Positions 10,272-22,073 of a DNA stretch of 64,000 nt are shown here, piece by piece. A program made the position numbers and the translations under genes. Under the pieces are notes generated by a model, which saw nothing but the letters and a program-made list of their open reading frames with translations, did no database searches and was not told the DNA's origin. Position 1 is the stretch's first letter, and each line of letters starts with the position of its first letter. Origin of the DNA: Posidonia oceanica (taxonomy: Eukaryota > Streptophyta > Magnoliopsida > Alismatales > Posidoniaceae); assembly GCA_037176725.1 (NCBI GenBank), contig JAZBRS010000023.1:32251001-32315000 (forward strand), in the 5' to 3' direction.

Positions 10272-11834
10272 TTGCCACAGGAGCTAGCCACGTCGCATGC
10301 CATCTTCCTGGTCGAAGAAGTGTCAAATATCACTGGCAAAAACACTGGAAACTATGAAGTCTTCGAGCTGGTGGATACAGAAGAGGACCCAGATGAAGAA
10401 TCGGTAGATCCTGCCATCTTCAAAGAAATGATGAAGAAATACAATGAGCAAACCAAGGCTGCCGCTGAAGAAATAGAGGAAGTTAATCTGGGTACTGAAG
10501 ATGATCCAAGACCTGTCCAGATAAGCTCTGCCCTCAACTCAGATGAACGGACCAGAATGGAAAGACTACTCAAAAAGTATATGAAGGTACTGGCCTTCTC
10601 CTATGGAGAAATGCCCAGGCTTGATTCACTACTGGTGGAGCACAAGCTCCCTCTCAAGCCAGACGCTAAGACAGCGAAGCAAAAGCTCCGACTTCTACTT
10701 CCAGACCTTGCTCTAAAAGTCAAAGAGGAGATAGACAAGCTACACAAGGCAAAGTTCATCAGAGTTGTGGTGTATCCAGAATGGATTGCCAACATAGTTC
10801 CAGTGATGAAGAAAGATGGCAAAGTGCACGTGTGCATTGACTACAGAAACCTCAATGAAGCATGCCCAAAAGACGATTTCCGTCTTCCGCACAAAGACAT
10901 CCTGATAGACAACACTGCAGGCCATGAGATGCTTTCGTTCATGGACGGTTTCTTCGGTTACAACCAAATTAAGCTTGCAGAAGAAGACCTGGAGAAAACC
11001 GCATTTACTACTCCATGGGGGACCTACTGCTATGTAGTCATGCCGTTCGGATTAAAGAACGCCAGAGCCACCTATCAAAGGGCTATGATGGCAATCTTTC
11101 ACGACATGATACACGATTGCATGGAGTGCTATGTGGATGACCTGTTAGTAAAGTCAAAAACAAGAGAGGGACACTTTGAAGCACTAGAAAGAGTACATCG
11201 GAGAACAGACCAGTACAATCTCAGAATGAACCCCAAGAAGTGTGTCTTCGGGGTCACTGCCGGAAAGCTGCTCGGCTTCATAGTGAGCAAAAGGGGCATA
11301 GAAGTGGAACCCACCAAAGCCAAAGCTATAACGGCCATGCCACCGCCAAGGAACATCAAGGAACTCAGAGGACTCAAAGGGGGGCTACAGTTCATCCGAA
11401 GATTCATCTCTTAGCATGCAGAAAAGTGTAGACCATTCTATGAGCTCTTAAAAGGCGGTGCAGAATTCAAGTGGGATCACACCTGTCAGAAGGCCTTCGA
11501 TGAGCTAAAACTCTACCTCCTCAACCCTCCAGTAATGACTGCTCCAATCCCCGAGAGGCCATTACTACTCTACTTGGCCGTTACTGATAACTTGGTGGGT
11601 GTTGTCCTTGCACAACACGATGAAACTGGGAGGAAGGAGAAAGCAGTTTATTACCTCAGTAGAACGTTCATCGAATATGAGAGAAAGTACCCCCAGATCG
11701 AGAGACACTACTTAGCCTTAGTATGGGCCTCACAAAAGCTCAGGCACTATTTTCTTACACACAAAGTCTGCTACTTAGCCAAGATGGACCCCATCTGTAC
11801 ATGTTCGAGAAACCAGCATTGTCCGGAAGGCTAG
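10272..11834 (+). pseudogene. pol: Reverse transcriptase and RNase H of element A
   Basis: Copies retrotransposon RNA into DNA. The first block (10272-11411, TAG stop 11412-11414) holds the RT: the segment KDGKVHVCIDYRNLNEACPK, the motif FMDGFFGYNQI, TPWGTYCYVVMPFGLKNA, and the catalytic YVDD at 11130-11141 (residues 287-290 counted from 10272), followed by NPKKCVFGV and LGFIVSKRGIE. The stop falls in the RT connection region. The same frame resumes with the tether and RNase H: LYLAVTDNLVGVVLAQHD and ERKYPQIERHYLALVWASQK. A frameshift near 11770-11810 moves coding to phase 2. All RT catalytic residues are present, so loss of function comes from the stop and frameshift. Its integrase-linked order is that of Ty3/gypsy. 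Confidence 0.92.
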
Positions 11835-12430
11835 CACGATGGCAAATGCTCGTTACTGAGTTCGACCTACAGTTCATCACTCAGAAGGCAATCAAGGGGC
11901 AAGCCATCGCGGACCAACTCGCCGGGCTACCTGTGTCAAAGTATCAGCCAGTGTCAATAGATTTCCCAGTCGAGGAAATACTGGCAATCAATAGTGTCGT
12001 GCCACTCATCAGAGAATGGACCCTCCATTTCGATGGAGCGCTTAATTCACAAGGCGTTGGAATAGGGGCAACACTCCTCACTCCAGAGGGTGTCGTTCTC
12101 CCCGCTGCAGCGCAACTACTCTTCTCAGCAAGTAACAACATTGCAGAATACGAGGCACTCATTCTAGGACTCTGAATGGCTCTCGATCTAGGGGCAAGAA
12201 GGCTAAAAGTGGTTGGGGATTCACAGCTTGTCATACGACAAGTTCTCAACAAATACAAGACCCTCTCGCCAAAGCTACAGGAATACCGCAACCTGGCTAA
12301 AGCCTTACTAAAGAAATTTGACCAGGTTATGTATGTGCACGCCCTTAGAAGCAACAACATCTTGGCTGATTCCTTAGCCTCATTGGCATCCTCGCTCCCT
12401 TTCAGCTCCGGGACAGACAAGCAATCCATC
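11835..12430 (+). pseudogene. Archaeal-type second RNase H (aRNH)
   Basis: After the ordinary RNase H, the linker RLARWQMLVTEFDLQF leads into a second RNase H: LHFDGALNSQGVGIGATLL (first Asp), NNIAEYEALILGL (Glu), VVGDSQLVIRQVLNKY (Asp) and SNNILADSLASLAS (last Asp). A second RNase H of plant/archaeal type is the recognised hallmark of the Tat lineage. A TGA at 12173-12175 interrupts it between the Glu and third motif, in a context where CGA would fit by one transition. The frame is phase 2 on both sides. It probably replaces or assists the degenerate first RNase H in removing RNA from the hybrid. Confidence 0.88.
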
Positions 12431-13821
12431 ATGGTGCAAAGAATCAGCACTCCAACAGTGGGGTTTGCCACCGAATGGGTTGAAGAACTCAGAGAGGAAC
12501 TAAACCAGGAAAGCTTAATATGCACAGAGGTCTGTTATCAAGGAGCTACAGAAGTAAACGACGATGGCAACCCATGGTATTATGACATACAGAATTATGT
12601 AGAAGATCGCGCCTTCCTAGCCTATGCGACTCCCAAGGACAGAGAAGCACTGAGGAGGATGGCTACCAAATACTACCTCAGAGCCAACACACTCTTTCAG
12701 AGAACGCCCCAAGGGATTGAACTCCGATGTGTGGATACATCTGAGTCGGCCGAGATCCTCAAGGAAACACATGTGGGAGTCTGCGGAGGCCACATCAACT
12801 CCCAGTTCAAGGCTAAAATTATCATCAGAAGGGGGTACTACTGGCCTACCATGGAAGCCGACTGCACAAGTAAAGTCAAGCGGTGCAAGAGCTGCCAACT
12901 GCACGCCAACAAGATCCATGCTCCGGCTTCAGCGCGTCACGCTTTATCAACACCATGGCCCTTCTCCATGTGGGCCTTCGATGTGGTGGGACCTATCCAT
13001 CAGGGAAAAGGCAACACTTTCATCCTAACGGCAACGGAATACTTCACCAAATGGGTAGAAGCAGAGGCGTTCGCAAACATCAAGGCCACAACCCTGTGCC
13101 GATTCGTACAGTGAAATATCATTGCAAGGTTCGGGGTGCCTAAAGCCTTAGTAGCAGACAATGGACCAATCTTCATCTCAAAAGAGTTCAAGCGGTTATG
13201 CTGGAAATTCGGTATCACTCTACGCCACTCTTCCCCATATTACCCGCAAGGGAACGGTCAAGCAGAAGCTACTAATAAAACCTTAATCAAAATCATTAAA
13301 AAGACGGTAGGAAACGCTAAGGGATCGGATTGGTCAAATAAGCTTGTTAATGCATTATGGGCATACCGCACCACCATAAGGACGGCAATGGGTCAAACCC
13401 CCTATGCTTTAGCCTTTGGTATGGAAGCAGTGGTCTCATACGAGATCCTGATCCCCTCGTAAGAGTTAAGATTGATAGGAGAATGTCTACTGAAGAAAAG
13501 AGGTAAGCTTTACTCCTTCATTTAGAACTCCTTGATGAGAAACAGCTGGCAGCCGCCGAGCATATGCGTGTCTACCAGCAAAGGTTAACCAAGGCTTACC
13601 AGAAGAAAGTAATCGAACGCAAGTTTAAAATTGGTGATCTAGTACTTAAAGAAGTGTTGCCCTACAATAAGCCCCACCCTAAGGGAAAGTTAAAGCCAAA
13701 TTGGGAAGGACCCTACATAGTAGTTGCGGCATATCCAAGGAATGCTTATCGACTGTCCCATAACGGGACAGATCTTCCTGACCCTTGGAATGCAATGCAC
13801 CTGAAAAGGTACTACCCTTGA
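12431..13821 (+). pseudogene. int: Integrase of element A
   Basis: Inserts the cDNA into the genome. In order: an H2C2 zinc-binding segment (ETHVGVCGGH ... RCKSCQ, about 12760-12900), the DDE core with WAFDVVGPIHQGKGN (first Asp), VADNGPIFISKEF (second Asp) and PQGNGQAEATNKT (Glu), and a C-terminal GPY-type domain (NWEGPYIVVAAYPRNAYRL) ending HLKRYYP at 13821. A TGA at 13112-13114 lies inside the core, a stop ends phase 2 at 13460-13462, and the C-terminal domain is read in phase 1 from about 13500. No chromodomain is visible, consistent with Tat rather than chromovirus elements. Confidence 0.9.
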
Positions 13822-15200
13822 TCAGCATGTCTATATCATTAAAGAGACCTAGAGCCTAACACCAAGCCATAAAAGGGAGAGATTCCCAAAGCCAATAGGA
13901 AGCGGAACACCTGGGGGAACCCATGCCTGGTCCTGTCTCCACATATACACCGCACGGGAAGGTAAGGGAAAAGTAGGCTCGGAGCGGAGGCTTAGAGTAC
14001 GAACTGCTTGCCAAAGCAACCTAGAAGGCGTCAAGAAAAGACGGCGGCAAAAACCGCCCAAACAGAGAGGAAAGAAGGCAGCAAAGAAGTTGTCCAAGTA
14101 AGGAACCAACGAAAAGAGACAGTAAAAGAAACTGTCCAACTAAAAGAGGTCAGCAAAGAGTTGTCCAAAGAACGGAAAAGAGCATGGCAAAAGCTGTCTG
14201 TGCATCTAAAAGTATAAACCATAGAAAGACGCATTAAGGACTAAAGAAAGGCAAGCAGGAATCAAGGCCTGAGCCAAATCCGAAAGTCCACAAAATCCCG
14301 AAACTTCCCCTGACCTATTCTCACTAAACAGGCAAGGAGTAAGCAACCTCAGGTGGTCAAGGACTGAAAAGGCCTAGGGAGTAGCAACGCAAGTAAGGAC
14401 TGTGTGTGGACCAAAGTCTTTAAAAAAGGGTGCAGGCATGGCCCAAGGGACACGTCCACAATTGTAAGGCCTACTCATTTGGTTGAAACAAATCCCGAGG
14501 CTAATGCTTAAGATAGGTACTCATCTTTCCCCATTAGAAGAACCCAAAATCCAAAAAAATCGTATAACCCAAAAACCAAAAAAATCATATAACCCAAAAA
14601 ACCAAAAGAAAAATCATATAACCCAAAAACCAAAAAATCATATAATCCAAAAAAACCAAAAGAATCATATAATCCAAAAAACCAAAAAAATCACATAACT
14701 CAAAACACCAAAAAAAAAAATATTACAAAACTTAGAAAAAAAACCAAGACATCCAACCTACATACAAGTGAAAACTTAGTAAGTAGAAAAACTGGAGTTA
14801 ATCTGGCCGATGATGCAACCATCGACTCACCAGGATTCGGAGTTATCGTCCTACTCAAGCGTGTCTCACGGCTTGGGTGCGCTCTCTCAACAAAGACATT
14901 ACTAGCATAATGATCTTTAGAGCATCCACGGATGACTCATAATCAGCATCTACTGGGCTCTGATTTCCATCTCTTTAGCTGGGGCCAGAAATTAATTCCC
15001 TCCACTCATTTAATATAAGCATGCATTAACATCTGTTATGTCCCTTGTTAATTAATTAACTTAGCCTAAATCTTATTCATTTGACATACTTTCTCTTTGA
15101 TTAATTAATTAACTTAGCCAAATCTTTCGCCAAGGAAGGTATGCTCATTGATTACTAACAAGAAAACTAAGCATGTGCAGGAAACAAAGCGAAACAAGAA
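13822..15200 (+). other. 3' untranslated region of element A, first part
   Basis: Follows the integrase stop. It matches 56430-57720 of the gag-only element: both have the GAAAGAAGGxAGCAAAGAAG segment, the TCTCACGGCTTGGGTG segment and a conserved GATTACTAACA...GTGCAGG end near 15148-15182. An A-rich tract at 14540-14725 repeats AATCATATAACCCAAAAA about every 20-25 bases, and the other element has a different A-rich tract at the same place (57100-57330). Open frames here are not convincing genes. Confidence 0.75.
14540..14725 (+). repeat. A-rich tandem tract in 3' untranslated region
   Basis: Degenerate repeats of AATCATATAACCCAAAAACC. The lysine/asparagine-rich frame through it is a by-product. 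This position is hypervariable between the two family-2 copies. Confidence 0.75.
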
Positions 15201-18122
15201 CCTTTCATATCAATATTCACAAGTACAGACTCTGGCAAAAAGAAAAGTACAGACACTGACAGAAACCAAAAGGAAGGTACAGGCTCAACTGCCAGACTCG
15301 CCGCTACCCTCGCGTCCGCCACCTGGAGGCCTCGGTGCAGGCTGCACCACAGAAGACGTCGCTCCGCTCTGGCTCCTCTCCCGAGACCCCCTCAGAAGAG
15401 AACGAAGTAGCCCAAGGTGTGGGGAGGATCGCGCTCTCGCAATCTACTGAGCTGACAAAACCCTGGAGTGTGCTGACACCGACAGGGCTGTAGCAACCGG
15501 ACCAGGAATGTCAGCGTTAGGAAGAACCACCGCAACTGTCGCCTGAGTCTCCGCCAACTGTGCCTCCAACTCCTGTATCCGCTGGCTACGACCAACGCTC
15601 AGCTGCAGTAAAGAAGACAGCAGTCACAGAGTTAGAATAATTAAGCAAGAAGGCTAGCAGTAGTCAAATGTGCTCAAGTAGAAAAGGAGTTACCCTTCTT
15701 GTGGAGTCCGTCTCAAGACGTGCCCTAGCTGTCTCCCTCTCAAATGCGGCAACACGAGCCTCTAACTCCAGGATGCGATTGTCACGCTCTCGCTCTGCCT
15801 GACTGAGACGCCCCTGTAGCTCCTCGGCATGCCCAAAGGCATCGTCCAGCTGGCTCTGAGTAGGACATGTGGCCGGAGGTGTATGGATCAAATCCATCAT
15901 CGCCTGAATCTGCACAATGAAGCCATACGAGTTAGAGGACAGATATTCACAAGTACCTAAAGCAAGAAAAGTGCAGAAATACCTCTGAATCGCGAGCCTG
16001 GACCTCTTCAGCAAGCACACCCTCGGCATGGGAAGTGGCTGGACCTGTGGTGGCAGTAGGGGCAGGCTCTGCACTTGTTGAAGCACCCTCGGCCTGTATT
16101 AAAGCATAGACGACAATTAGACAAGCAGAAACAGGCACCAACAACTAACAAAGGGAAACTACACTCACTCGTGCTCGAAGCTCGTCCATCTGGGACAGGA
16201 GCTCGTCCCTCTGCCTCACCAGCTCCGCCACTCTCAAGGAGTGCTGCTCCTGCTGAGTCCGACACGCCTCGGTCATTCCCTCTAAGGCATCCATCTGCGC
16301 AAACGAGGAAGATGTGTAAGCAAATGAGCAAGTAAAGGAGCAGTCGAATAACACAACACCTAAAGGGATTGCTTACCAGCTCCTCAATACGGCTGCGGGC
16401 AATCGCCAACTCGTGATGGAGGTCGCCGACGCTCTCACTAGGACCAGTGCCCATCAGTACGTTGGAGCAACCATAAAAGACGTCACGGTGGAAGACGATC
16501 AGACGGCTAAACTCAGAATCAAACCAGGTCCTCCATGCCGCCTCTGTCTCAGCAGATCCACCATAAAGGGGCTCTGTGCCACCCGAGCGCCAGTTCTCGA
16601 GCTACTCTCCAAATCACTGAGGGGCATCATTCCGACCTCCCAAAATGGATCCCCGAGAGCAATCCGCATAACCCGCCGCCGGAATAACCTGTTGAAGGCC
16701 GAACTGTCGTAGGACACGGCCCACCTGGATGTAGTGACACCGGAAGAGGCTGAAAAGCCAGCACTCCTGAAAGAACAAGTGGGAATCGCGCGCCACAGGC
16801 TCCTCATCAGCATGCTCACCCTCAGAGTAGGGTCTCCAGACAACCTACAAGCACAAATCAGTCAAAAACCAGTAAACTGTGCGAGAGAGAGGGACCTAAG
16901 CACTGAAACTCACCCACTTCTCTGGGAGGATCTCTAACAGGAAGCGACCTAGATGTCTCACAGGGTGAATCTGCTCCGGAGCCAGCTGCACCTCGCTCCA
17001 CCACCGAGCTCGGGGAAACACAACGGGACCATCTTCTGGGACTCCAGGCCGAAGGTACACGAAGTGCTCAAAGATCTAGGTCTGTCACACAAAACAACAA
17101 TTCCAAATCAGCAGCAGTCAAACAAACAGAAGGCAAGCAATTAAATAAAGTACAAACCTGAAAAAGAGGCAGACAGCTTGAAAGAGAGTGGGTCTGGCCC
17201 GCAGCAAAAGACTCCAGTCGGGAGATCAAATAAACCAACACGGCTGAACCCCAAGAGTATCTACCAATCCTCTCCACGTGAAGAATGAGAGGAGCAAAAC
17301 CAACATGTAACATCTAAGAAGACGTGCCGAAGAAGAGCCTATGAAACAAAATAGACAAAAAGAGCTAGAGCTGCTGATCCGATATCTCCGAGGTCACCTC
17401 GTCAACAAGAAGAAGGTCGTCCAGTCGATCCTTCAGCCATTTGACGTTGACGCGTGTATGGAAGCGACTAGAAGGGGGAGGTCGTGCACCATTACAAGCC
17501 TCTAGCTCGTCACCATAGTCAGGCTGCAAAGGCACTATCACAGGCTCTCCGTCAACCCTCAGACCCACCAGCCGCACTACGTCCTCTAGGGTGATCACAA
17601 TCTCGCCTATGCGAAAGATGAAGCTGCCGGAACTCCTATTGTACCTCTCAGCAAAAGAAACTAGCAGTCCCAGGTGAATCTCAAAAGGCATGATCTCCGA
17701 AAAATGGCCGAAGTCCATCCCCGCAAGTCTCACCTGCTGGAACTCTGGGAGGTCAAGGTACATCTCGTGCAAGTCATTCCAGCTAGAGCGCGTCCGGCTC
17801 GATAATGGCATCTGGCATAAAAGAAAACATTAAAAACATTAGTAACTTAATAGTAATCAAGCAAAGTAACTTAATAAAAGCCAAAAACACATAAAATAAC
17901 CTCACCTGTCCTAGCTCTGCGAGCTCTACCATTGTACAGGCTCTCCTGGGAGGAGAAAGGGACGCACCCAAATCAGGAGCACCCCCGTCACCAACCTCAG
18001 GCGGGACAGGAGACAGCGCACGTGGACGCCTCACCCGGAGCTTGCGGGGACGAGAGGAGCTCGCCTCCACAGTGGAAGGACCGGCCTCGTCCCTCCCCGT
18101 CTCAGTCTCCTCATCAGAAGCC

Positions 18123-19983
18123 CTGAAATGGTATCACAAGCAGAGCATAGTCAGATAAAACCATTAATAATTTTCTTAATTGTTTCCCAAAACGCTAAGT
18201 AGTCCACATAACCAACAAAAAGGGAAAAGAAAGGCATCACTTTAACTAACCAACTTAAACTTAAAATTCAATCCTTAAAGATAATTTCCTTAAAAATTGA
18301 TCCTTAAATAACTAAAATCTTCTTTAAAATCAATCTTTTTAAATCCATCTTCTTTAAAATCAATATTTTTAACCAATCTTCTTTAAAATCAATCTTTTTA
18401 ATCAATCTTCTAAAATCAATCTTTTAAAATCAATCTTTTCAAAACAATCCTTTTAAAATCAATCTTTTAAATTCAATCTTTTCAAAACAATCCTTTTAAA
18501 ATCAATCTTTTTAAGTCCATTTCTTTTAAGAATCCATCTTTTAAGTCCATTTCTTTTAAAAATCCATCTTTTAAATCCATTCCTCTTTTAAATCCATCTT
18601 TTAAAAAGTCCATTTCTATTTAAATCCATCTTTTTAAAGTCCATTTCTTTTAAATCCATCTTTTAAATCCATCTTTTTAAATCCATCCTTTAAAGATTCA
18701 TCTTTTAAGGCTATAAAAAGATCATCCGCTTAAGGTCCAACCCTAATATCCTAACTTTAAAATTCAAGATCCAACTCTAAACCAACTTAAACCTTTCACT
18801 AATCCATTTAGGTAACAAAAACATCATTAAATCCTTTATTCTCAATTAACAAACCAATTTAAACTTAAAAGTAAACCTTAAATTCAAAAGTCAAATTTAA
18901 AAAGCAAACTTTGAACCCTAATTCTAACTCTCGAATTTTAACTTTAAAATCCTTAAGTTCAAAAGCTTTAAGCCTTAGGATCCGACTTTTAATTAACCCT
19001 TTTAACGAATCCATCAAAAATTCCTAATCTCTTAAATCCGAACCAATCCATTAAATAATCTGAATGTCTTCAATAGGATCTTTGTTAAAATCAGAAATTA
19101 ACCCCTCAAGTTAAAAGAGAATGATTAATTCAATTGTTAAAAGATTAAGTCTCTTAAAATTCTGGAAAAAATTCACCATAACCTCTCCTATAATTTCGAC
19201 TAAAAAATTTTATTTTCCTACAAATTGGCAACATAAATACATTTCCACAGAGAAAGATTGAATAAACAATCACATTTCACACCAAAATGGATTTCCATTC
19301 ACATTTAAACACCAAAATTCACAATAACATTCCCATTTCACATTCACATTAACATTCCCGTTTCACATTCACATTCACATTCACACTCACATTCACATTC
19401 GCATTCACATTTACATCAAGAATTTAACATCTAAAACAAAATTCTAAAACAACTAACTTTACATAAACCTAAACTAAACTAAACCAAACTTAAATCTAAA
19501 ACTCCACAATTAGAACTTAAAATTTAGTTTTTCTAGAACAACAGAACTAACAACAAAATAACAGAATTGATTAAACTTAAAAGAGAACAGAACTAGTAAC
19601 ATAAACAAAAGAACTAACAACAGAATTTAAGAACAATAAAATTACAACAAAATTTAATAAGTTAAAAACGGAATGAATTAATTACAATAAAATTACAACA
19701 AAATTTAATTAAATTAAGTTACAACGGAATTTAGTTAAACTAAATTAATCACAACAGAATTTAAAACTAAATTAATTAAACTAAACAGAATTCAATTAAA
19801 TTACGGGAACTAAATTTTTAATCAAAATTTCTAAACTAAAACTAAACTAAAATTCCTATAATAAACCTAAGTCTAAATCCTAAGTCTAAATCCTAATTAC
19901 ATTCCTAATTCAAAAAACAACAAACGAATAGATGAAAGCAAAAAAGAAAAGAAAACAAAGAGAGGAGAGGAGGGGAACGTTAC
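18123..19983 (-). other. Intron 1 of PMD-b copy 1, AT-rich low complexity
   Basis: Bounded by GT at 19983-19982 and AG at 18124-18123. It is made of AATCAATCTTTTAAA-type repeats (18290-18700), TTCACA hexamers (19300-19410) and AACAGAATTTAA-type repeats (19550-19810). The joined reading phase is intact across it in both gene copies, which supports a real intron. Confidence 0.65.
19300..19410 (+). repeat. CATTCA hexamer microsatellite
   Basis: Imperfect CACATT/CATTCA hexamers. A shorter version occurs at the same intron position in copy 2 (48130-48200). Confidence 0.8.
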
Positions 19984-20048
19984 CTCCATCGCCGGCGAGA
20001 CCCATCGCTCAGGCCACCCGCACTGCCGCCTTCATCGCTGCTCGCCAT

Positions 20049-20657
20049 CAGGGAGGAGGAAGGAGGAGCAGGGACGTCCACGCCGTCACCCTCGCTCCTG
20101 CCACTAGCCATCAGAGGGAGGAGGAGAGAGGAGCACCTCACGCCGCTGCCGCCGCACCACGTCGGAGACGCCACCAACCGAAGTAGCCACGCACGGACGC
20201 CGGAGAGAGGGAGAGAAGGAAGAATATGTTTGAAGCTCTGAAAGAAAAAAGGGGCAACAGCCAGTTTTGGCTACTGGACTCGTAACCTGGTCGCCAGTAG
20301 AAGAGGCGACCCAATCAGACGCCTCTTCAACAGGCGTCTTACCCAGCTATTCGCACGTCGACTTTCCCGCCTCGATTTGAACCCTCTGAAGAAGCACGAC
20401 GCTAGTCGCCCTAAAAATAGGCAACTCGATAGGACGCCAGAAGGGGCGGCGGCTAACAACGGCAGAGGGTTTCATCCCTTAATTCCCCTCTAAAAACACA
20501 AACCTATACATTAACAAACAACAAAACACAGTTCAGAAGCTAAAATGTGAATCAACCCAAAATGTAATTCAAGAACTGAAACATAATTCAACCCAAACTT
20601 AAACTTAAAAACTAAGACATGGTTCAACTCAACTTAAAATTAAAATTTAAAACATAA
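20049..20657. other. Intergenic region between the two PMD genes, copy 1
   Basis: Upstream region of PMD-b. It contains clustered GGCGAC/GTCGCC and GGCGTC words (20275-20440), like those in the family-2 LTR U3 and in the matching region of copy 2 (49000-49270). I recognise no TATA box with confidence. Confidence 0.5.
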
Positions 20658-22073
20658 TCAGCCATGCATTGCCATGCTCGAGCGATTGAGACCAAGCATC
20701 TTCAGGAATTCCTTCTTGTCATCAACATACTTCTAAGGAATAGGGCAGCACCGTGCGTACCACTTCACATACTTCGCCTCCTGGGACTCCCGAGCAGTTG
20801 CAGAAAGCTGAGGCGCACTCAGAGACACTCGCCTGCTAATGTAAACCCAACGTGCTATGTACTCCAGGACCATCCGCTCATCCCGGTCGCCGTCTTCCTT
20901 GCGAACGTGGATCGGAGGGGTCAGAACTGCATCAGCCTGGACAACTAGCTCCTGATTCAGCAGACGTGGACAACGATGGATGGGATACAACACAAATGAT
21001 GTGGCACCCGCCAGGACGAGCTCAAGGTCACTATGAACTATGCTCATCACCTGCGCTTTATGAGCTCCAGGCAGCTTCGGAACGAAGTCAAAATCATATA
21101 ATGACAAGCGTCCAAGGCGGAGAACGCAGTCATGAAAGCTCAGGCCTGTGAAGTCTGTATCACAACAGCAATGGGACATGAACCACCTGTGCAGCAGCAA
21201 TGGAGAATCAAAGAATTTCCCTGAACAAGAGGCACTGGTGAGCCCCTCCATGTTGTAAGCCAACATAGTAGGAGCCAAGCACAAATCTGGACGAACAGCA
21301 ACCAACATCAGGAGATCCACATGGTGAAGATCCATTGTGAAATTTGCATCTGCAAACAAGGCAAGGCCGCCAACTGCCACAAACAAGCACTTCCTCAGCT
21401 CTGCTTCAGCAAGTTGCCGGGTGCTAAGAACCTCCCACAAGCCTCGAAGAAAGAGTCTCCCCGAGTGCATCAAAGCCTTGCTAGCCTCCAGATCCATTGC
21501 AAAATACCAGCCTATCTTCCTAGAACCCACTGTCTCAACGGAAATGGCGAAGCGATCATCTGCTGCCTCAGTAGATTCCGCCGCCAACCCAAGCAAAGAG
21601 GACACCTCCTCACACGTAATCAATGTCTCTCCACAAGGAAGATTGAAGGTGTTGGAGGAACCATTCCAGAAAGCCATCAAGGCATGCAACAACGGCCAAG
21701 GCACAGGCGTGCGAATCAAGTCAAGAAGCTTGTCAAAACCACTACACCCGAAGAGATGCCTATTGTTCTCTGCACAATTGATCAAGCCAGCCACCCATGG
21801 CAGAGTATACCGAAAGGAATTGTGGAAATCCGGGCATCCCGTGAGGTTCACTACGGCCTAAACAAGCAACCTTCAGAAGCTAAACCACAAAGAAAGCATG
21901 CAAAGACTAAGAGGAGAACTAACCTGGTCATTCCGGATAGCTTTCATCAAGTGGTTGGAAATATCAACCACCCTTTTCACCGGAAAGGTCGGAGAAGAGA
22001 AGGAATGAAGCTTCATGGTCAAGATAAGGGGTTTACTTGTGCAGAATGTTTCCTGAAAAGCAAGGATGGCCAT
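20658..22073 (-). pseudogene. PMD-a copy 1: PMD-like gene, antisense in element A (one late stop)
   Basis: Two exons: 22073-21924 (ending MKAIRNDQ, donor GT at 21923) and 21857 to 20733 or 20658 (acceptor TTTAG). Exon 2 is open for over 370 codons. The PMD-like core reads TFNLPCGETLITCEEVSSLL, matching the family pattern of an LPxGExxITxxDVxxLLGL box, preceded by PWPLLHALMAFWNGSS. A TAG at the CCPIP end (20733-20735) stands where copy 2 has CAG; read beyond it, similarity to copy 2 continues to a TGA at 20658. This is the least damaged gene in the window: only the last 25 or so residues are lost. It lies 685 bases upstream of PMD-b in the same direction. Function unknown. Confidence 0.75.

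Larger units (their letters stand above)
15285..20048 (-). pseudogene. PMD-b copy 1: intron-containing plant mobile domain gene, antisense in element A (decayed)
   Basis: PMD proteins include the MAIN/MAIL family and many transposon-borne relatives; the biochemical role of the transposon-borne ones is not known. Exons inferred from GT-AG borders: 20048-19984, 18122-17906, 17811-17158, 17081-16914, 16844-16377, about 16294-16170, 16093-15984, 15914-15696 and 15605-15444 or beyond. Exon 3 holds the PMD core (FSEIMPFEIHLGLLVSFAER, then IGEIVITLEDVVRLVGLRVD). Exons 5-9 encode heptad-rich coiled coil (for example RDELLSQMDELRAR). Lesions: TAG near 17367 and 17310 in exon 3, TAG at the second codon of exon 4, and a TAG at 15446-15444 beyond which the frame stays open to 15285. 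The start ATG at 20048 is chosen by comparison with copy 2; an ATG at 20177 is also in frame. Intron 1 is about 1.86 kb and AT-rich. Confidence 0.75.
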
